DNA of 24,673 nucleotides from CAG-791 sp002390025 (GTDB lineage: Bacteria > Bacillota > Clostridia > Lachnospirales > Lachnospiraceae), in assembly GCA_946543465.1 (NCBI GenBank), contig CAMNLR010000086.1, positions 1 to 24,673 of the forward strand, written 5' to 3'. The translations under genes were made by a program, and so were the position numbers. Below, one piece after another: positions 23,463-24,673 of this stretch. The number at the start of each line of letters is the position of its first letter. Position 1 is the stretch's first letter. The notes under the pieces were generated by a model that saw only the letters and a program-made list of their open reading frames with translations, ran no database searches and had not been told where the DNA came from.

Positions 23463-24041
23463 TTACTGGATCTGGATATAACCGATGTGCTCGATGCCTT
23501 CGCCTGCGAGATAGTAGGAAACTTTGTACCAGTAGTTATCAAGACGCTCGACGATGGTCAGGTAGTCACCGGGATTTGCGTAGTACATAACATTGGCAGC
23601 GTTCTCTTCAGGAGAAGAATAGATATTTCCGCCGAAACGAACGGTGTAGGTAGTTCCGGGATCAACGACAAGGACTTCAGCCTCTTCAGCGTCTTTCTTG
23701 TCAGCGTCTTCCTTGTCAGCGTCTTCCTTGACTTCTTCATCGACAAACTCTGTAACAGATTCATCTTCGACAGCTGCGACTTCTTCGTCAGCAACTTCTG
23801 CAGCAACAGTAGTGTCAGCGACAGCACCGGCCTCTTCAGCATCAGCAGCTTCTGCAGCGGCAGCAACATCTTCGAGAGAAGCAGTTGCAGCAGCGCCGGC
23901 GTCTTCTGCAGCTTCCTCAACTACAGAAGCGTCAGTTGCGGCAGCATCAGCGGCGTCGCCGCCGTCCTTCTTGCTGCAGCCTGCGAAGACAGCAGCTGCG
24001 AGAGCGGAAACCAGCAAATATGTGACAAGTCTCTTTTTCAT
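23463..24041 (-). CDS. Acidic lipoprotein with C-terminal SH3-like domain
   Basis: This 192-aa protein has a lipoprotein signal peptide ending in AAVFAGC (lipidated C22). A very Ala/Glu/Asp-rich linker follows (about 30-120), including EDADKEDADKKDAEEAE made by a 15-bp DNA repeat. The C-terminal 65 residues (YTVRFGGNIYSSPEENAANVMYYANPGDYLTIVERLDNYWYKVSYY...GYIQIQ) look like a bacterial SH3 (SH3b) domain, often a cell-wall-binding module. It is probably anchored on the outer face of the membrane. The start has GGAGG 8 nt upstream of ATG. The linker style resembles the GH25 lipoprotein in this window; a shared wall role is inferred. Confidence 0.82.
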   Translation of the reverse strand: MKKRLVTYLLVSALAAAVFAGCSKKDGGDAADAAATDASVVEEAAEDAGAAATASLEDVAAAAEAADAEEAGAVADTTVAAEVADEEVAAVEDESVTEFVDEEVKEDADKEDADKKDAEEAEVLVVDPGTTYTVRFGGNIYSSPEENAANVMYYANPGDYLTIVERLDNYWYKVSYYLAGEGIEHIGYIQIQ

Positions 24042-24129
24042 AAACTAAACCTCCGAATTATTTGATACTTGACAGTGTTGGGGGTGGAACAAATACATTG
24101 TATCATTAATATAGGAAAAATGTGTGTTT

Positions 24130-24202
24130 TTTTCGTAATAATTACAGAGGCGGAAATTACAGAGAGTTTTCGTGATAATTACAGAGGAGGGGATTACAGA
24201 GA
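24130..24202. repeat. Two 37-bp direct repeats carrying four ATTACAGAG boxes
   Basis: The unit TTTTCG(T)AATAATTACAG... at 24130-24166 is repeated at 24167-24202 with a few changes. Each holds ATTACAGAG twice, giving four boxes about 14 to 23 bp apart. They lie about 90-160 bp upstream of the leftward lipoprotein gene, within reach of its promoter, which was not identified with confidence. Confidence 0.65.
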
Positions 24203-24476
24203 CCGGCGCCCCGGCGGGCGCACAAAGTGCAGGATCCTGGGCCGCTTTCGCCACCGCGAAAACATTCCATGCACATGCGTATCGCATATTGACGCCCCGC
24301 GGGCGGCATTGCAGGAACGAGCAAAAAAGCGGAAAGAAGAACGAGAAAGTGAGGGGAAAATGAAGGCTGAAGTGAAAAGTTATTTCCAGACCCCAAAGCT
24401 TATGGAAGTTACTATGCCGGAAAAACGCCTGAAAAAAATCAGGGGGAAAATGAAGTTAAAAAAAGAAAAAATCATG
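24203..24476. other. Intergenic DNA upstream of the tRNA promoter
   Basis: A GCGCCC-CGGC-GGGCGC hairpin is at 24206-24221. A possible 61-codon frame starts at ATG 24360 after GAGGGGAAA (Lys-rich product, ends 24545), but it runs through the tRNA promoter and has no recognisable domain, so it is not called as a gene. Confidence 0.4.
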
Positions 24477-24505
24477 TTGACAAAACAGGGAACGGCAAAT
24501 ATAAT
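24477..24505 (+). promoter_or_regulatory. Consensus sigma-A promoter of the tRNA-Ser gene
   Basis: TTGACA (24477-24482), a 17-nt spacer and TATAAT (24500-24505) are a perfect match to the housekeeping consensus. Transcription would start near 24512, leaving a leader of about 88 nt before the tRNA. Confidence 0.92.
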
Positions 24506-24599
24506 AGTTTATGCGCTTGCGAGAGAAACCTCCTCGCAGCCATAAAATAACATAACATAGTAAGCATTTAGATCGTACAATTATAGTTCAGACATACTT

Positions 24600-24673
24600 G
24601 GAGAAATACTCAAGAGGCTGAAGAGGCGCCCCTGCTAAGGGTGTAGGTCGGGAAACCGGCGCGCGGGTTCAAA
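24600..24673 (+). tRNA. tRNA-Ser, anticodon GCU (3' partial)
   Basis: The acceptor strand GGAGAAA, class-II D-arm CTCAAGAGGCTGAAGAGGC, anticodon arm CGCCC-CTGCTAA-GGGTG, long variable arm (GGTCGGGAAACCGGC region) and the start of the T-arm (GGGTTCAAA) are all visible. The anticodon GCT is at 24634-24636 and reads the serine codons AGC/AGU. The window ends in the T-loop, so the 3' acceptor strand is not seen. Confidence 0.96.

Noticed and set aside
24360..24545. 61-codon Lys-rich small ORF before the tRNA
   Set aside because: It runs through the consensus tRNA promoter and has no family resemblance; the upstream AGGGG is a weak argument for translation.

Overview
The window looks like a chromosome segment of a fairly GC-rich member of the Clostridia, most likely Lachnospiraceae (an inference from gene content and style). 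Signs are strong AGGAGG-type ribosome binding sites, a Bacillota-type tRNA-Ser(GCU), SstT, a YybS/DUF2232 protein, a MepA-like MATE pump, a YhaO/YhaN-type nuclease and ATPase pair, and Ala/Ser/Glu-rich lipoproteins. Both edges cut a gene: a tryptophan synthase beta chain of the TrpB2 type on the left and the tRNA-Ser on the right.

Region 1 (1-6.1 kb) holds trpB2 (+), a REP-associated tyrosine transposase (RAYT, +), sstT (-) and a GH13 oligo-glucosidase (-). At least eleven copies, in both orientations, of a REP-like palindrome with the core GGGACGGTTC lie in the gaps and at the 3' ends of these genes. One copy supplies the last codons and the stop of the glucosidase, and another is duplicated across the trpB stop codon.

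Region 2 (6.1-11.9 kb) is a rightward run: hypoxanthine/uracil-type DNA glycosylase, YybS-like membrane protein, omega-amidase-type nitrilase, MATE transporter and an SbcD/YhaO-type metallophosphoesterase. Two of its gaps hold unrelated tandem repeats: a purine-rich 25/36-bp array and a six-unit 28-bp GC-rich array.

Region 3 (11.9-23.1 kb) is the most interesting part. A GH25 lysozyme lipoprotein (-) is followed by two small paralogous proteins (-), each essentially one RyR (ryanodine-receptor-repeat) domain. Divergent from them is a tight rightward operon of three genes: (i) TIR domain, transmembrane helix and beta-propeller-like repeats; (ii) a 1065-residue protein with Sel1-like repeats, a TrkA-N-like Rossmann region and a C-terminal RyR domain; (iii) an SbcC/YhaN-type AAA ATPase. 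TIR and RyR domains are both linked to NAD-derived nucleotide signalling in prokaryotic conflict systems. The group, which also separates the YhaN-type ATPase from its usual YhaO-type partner, is therefore a candidate undescribed defence or stress-signalling system. That function is inferred from domains and layout only.

Region 4 (23.1-24.7 kb) holds a bidirectional terminator, an acidic SH3-like lipoprotein (-), repeat-bearing intergenic DNA, and a near-perfect promoter driving the truncated tRNA-Ser gene.
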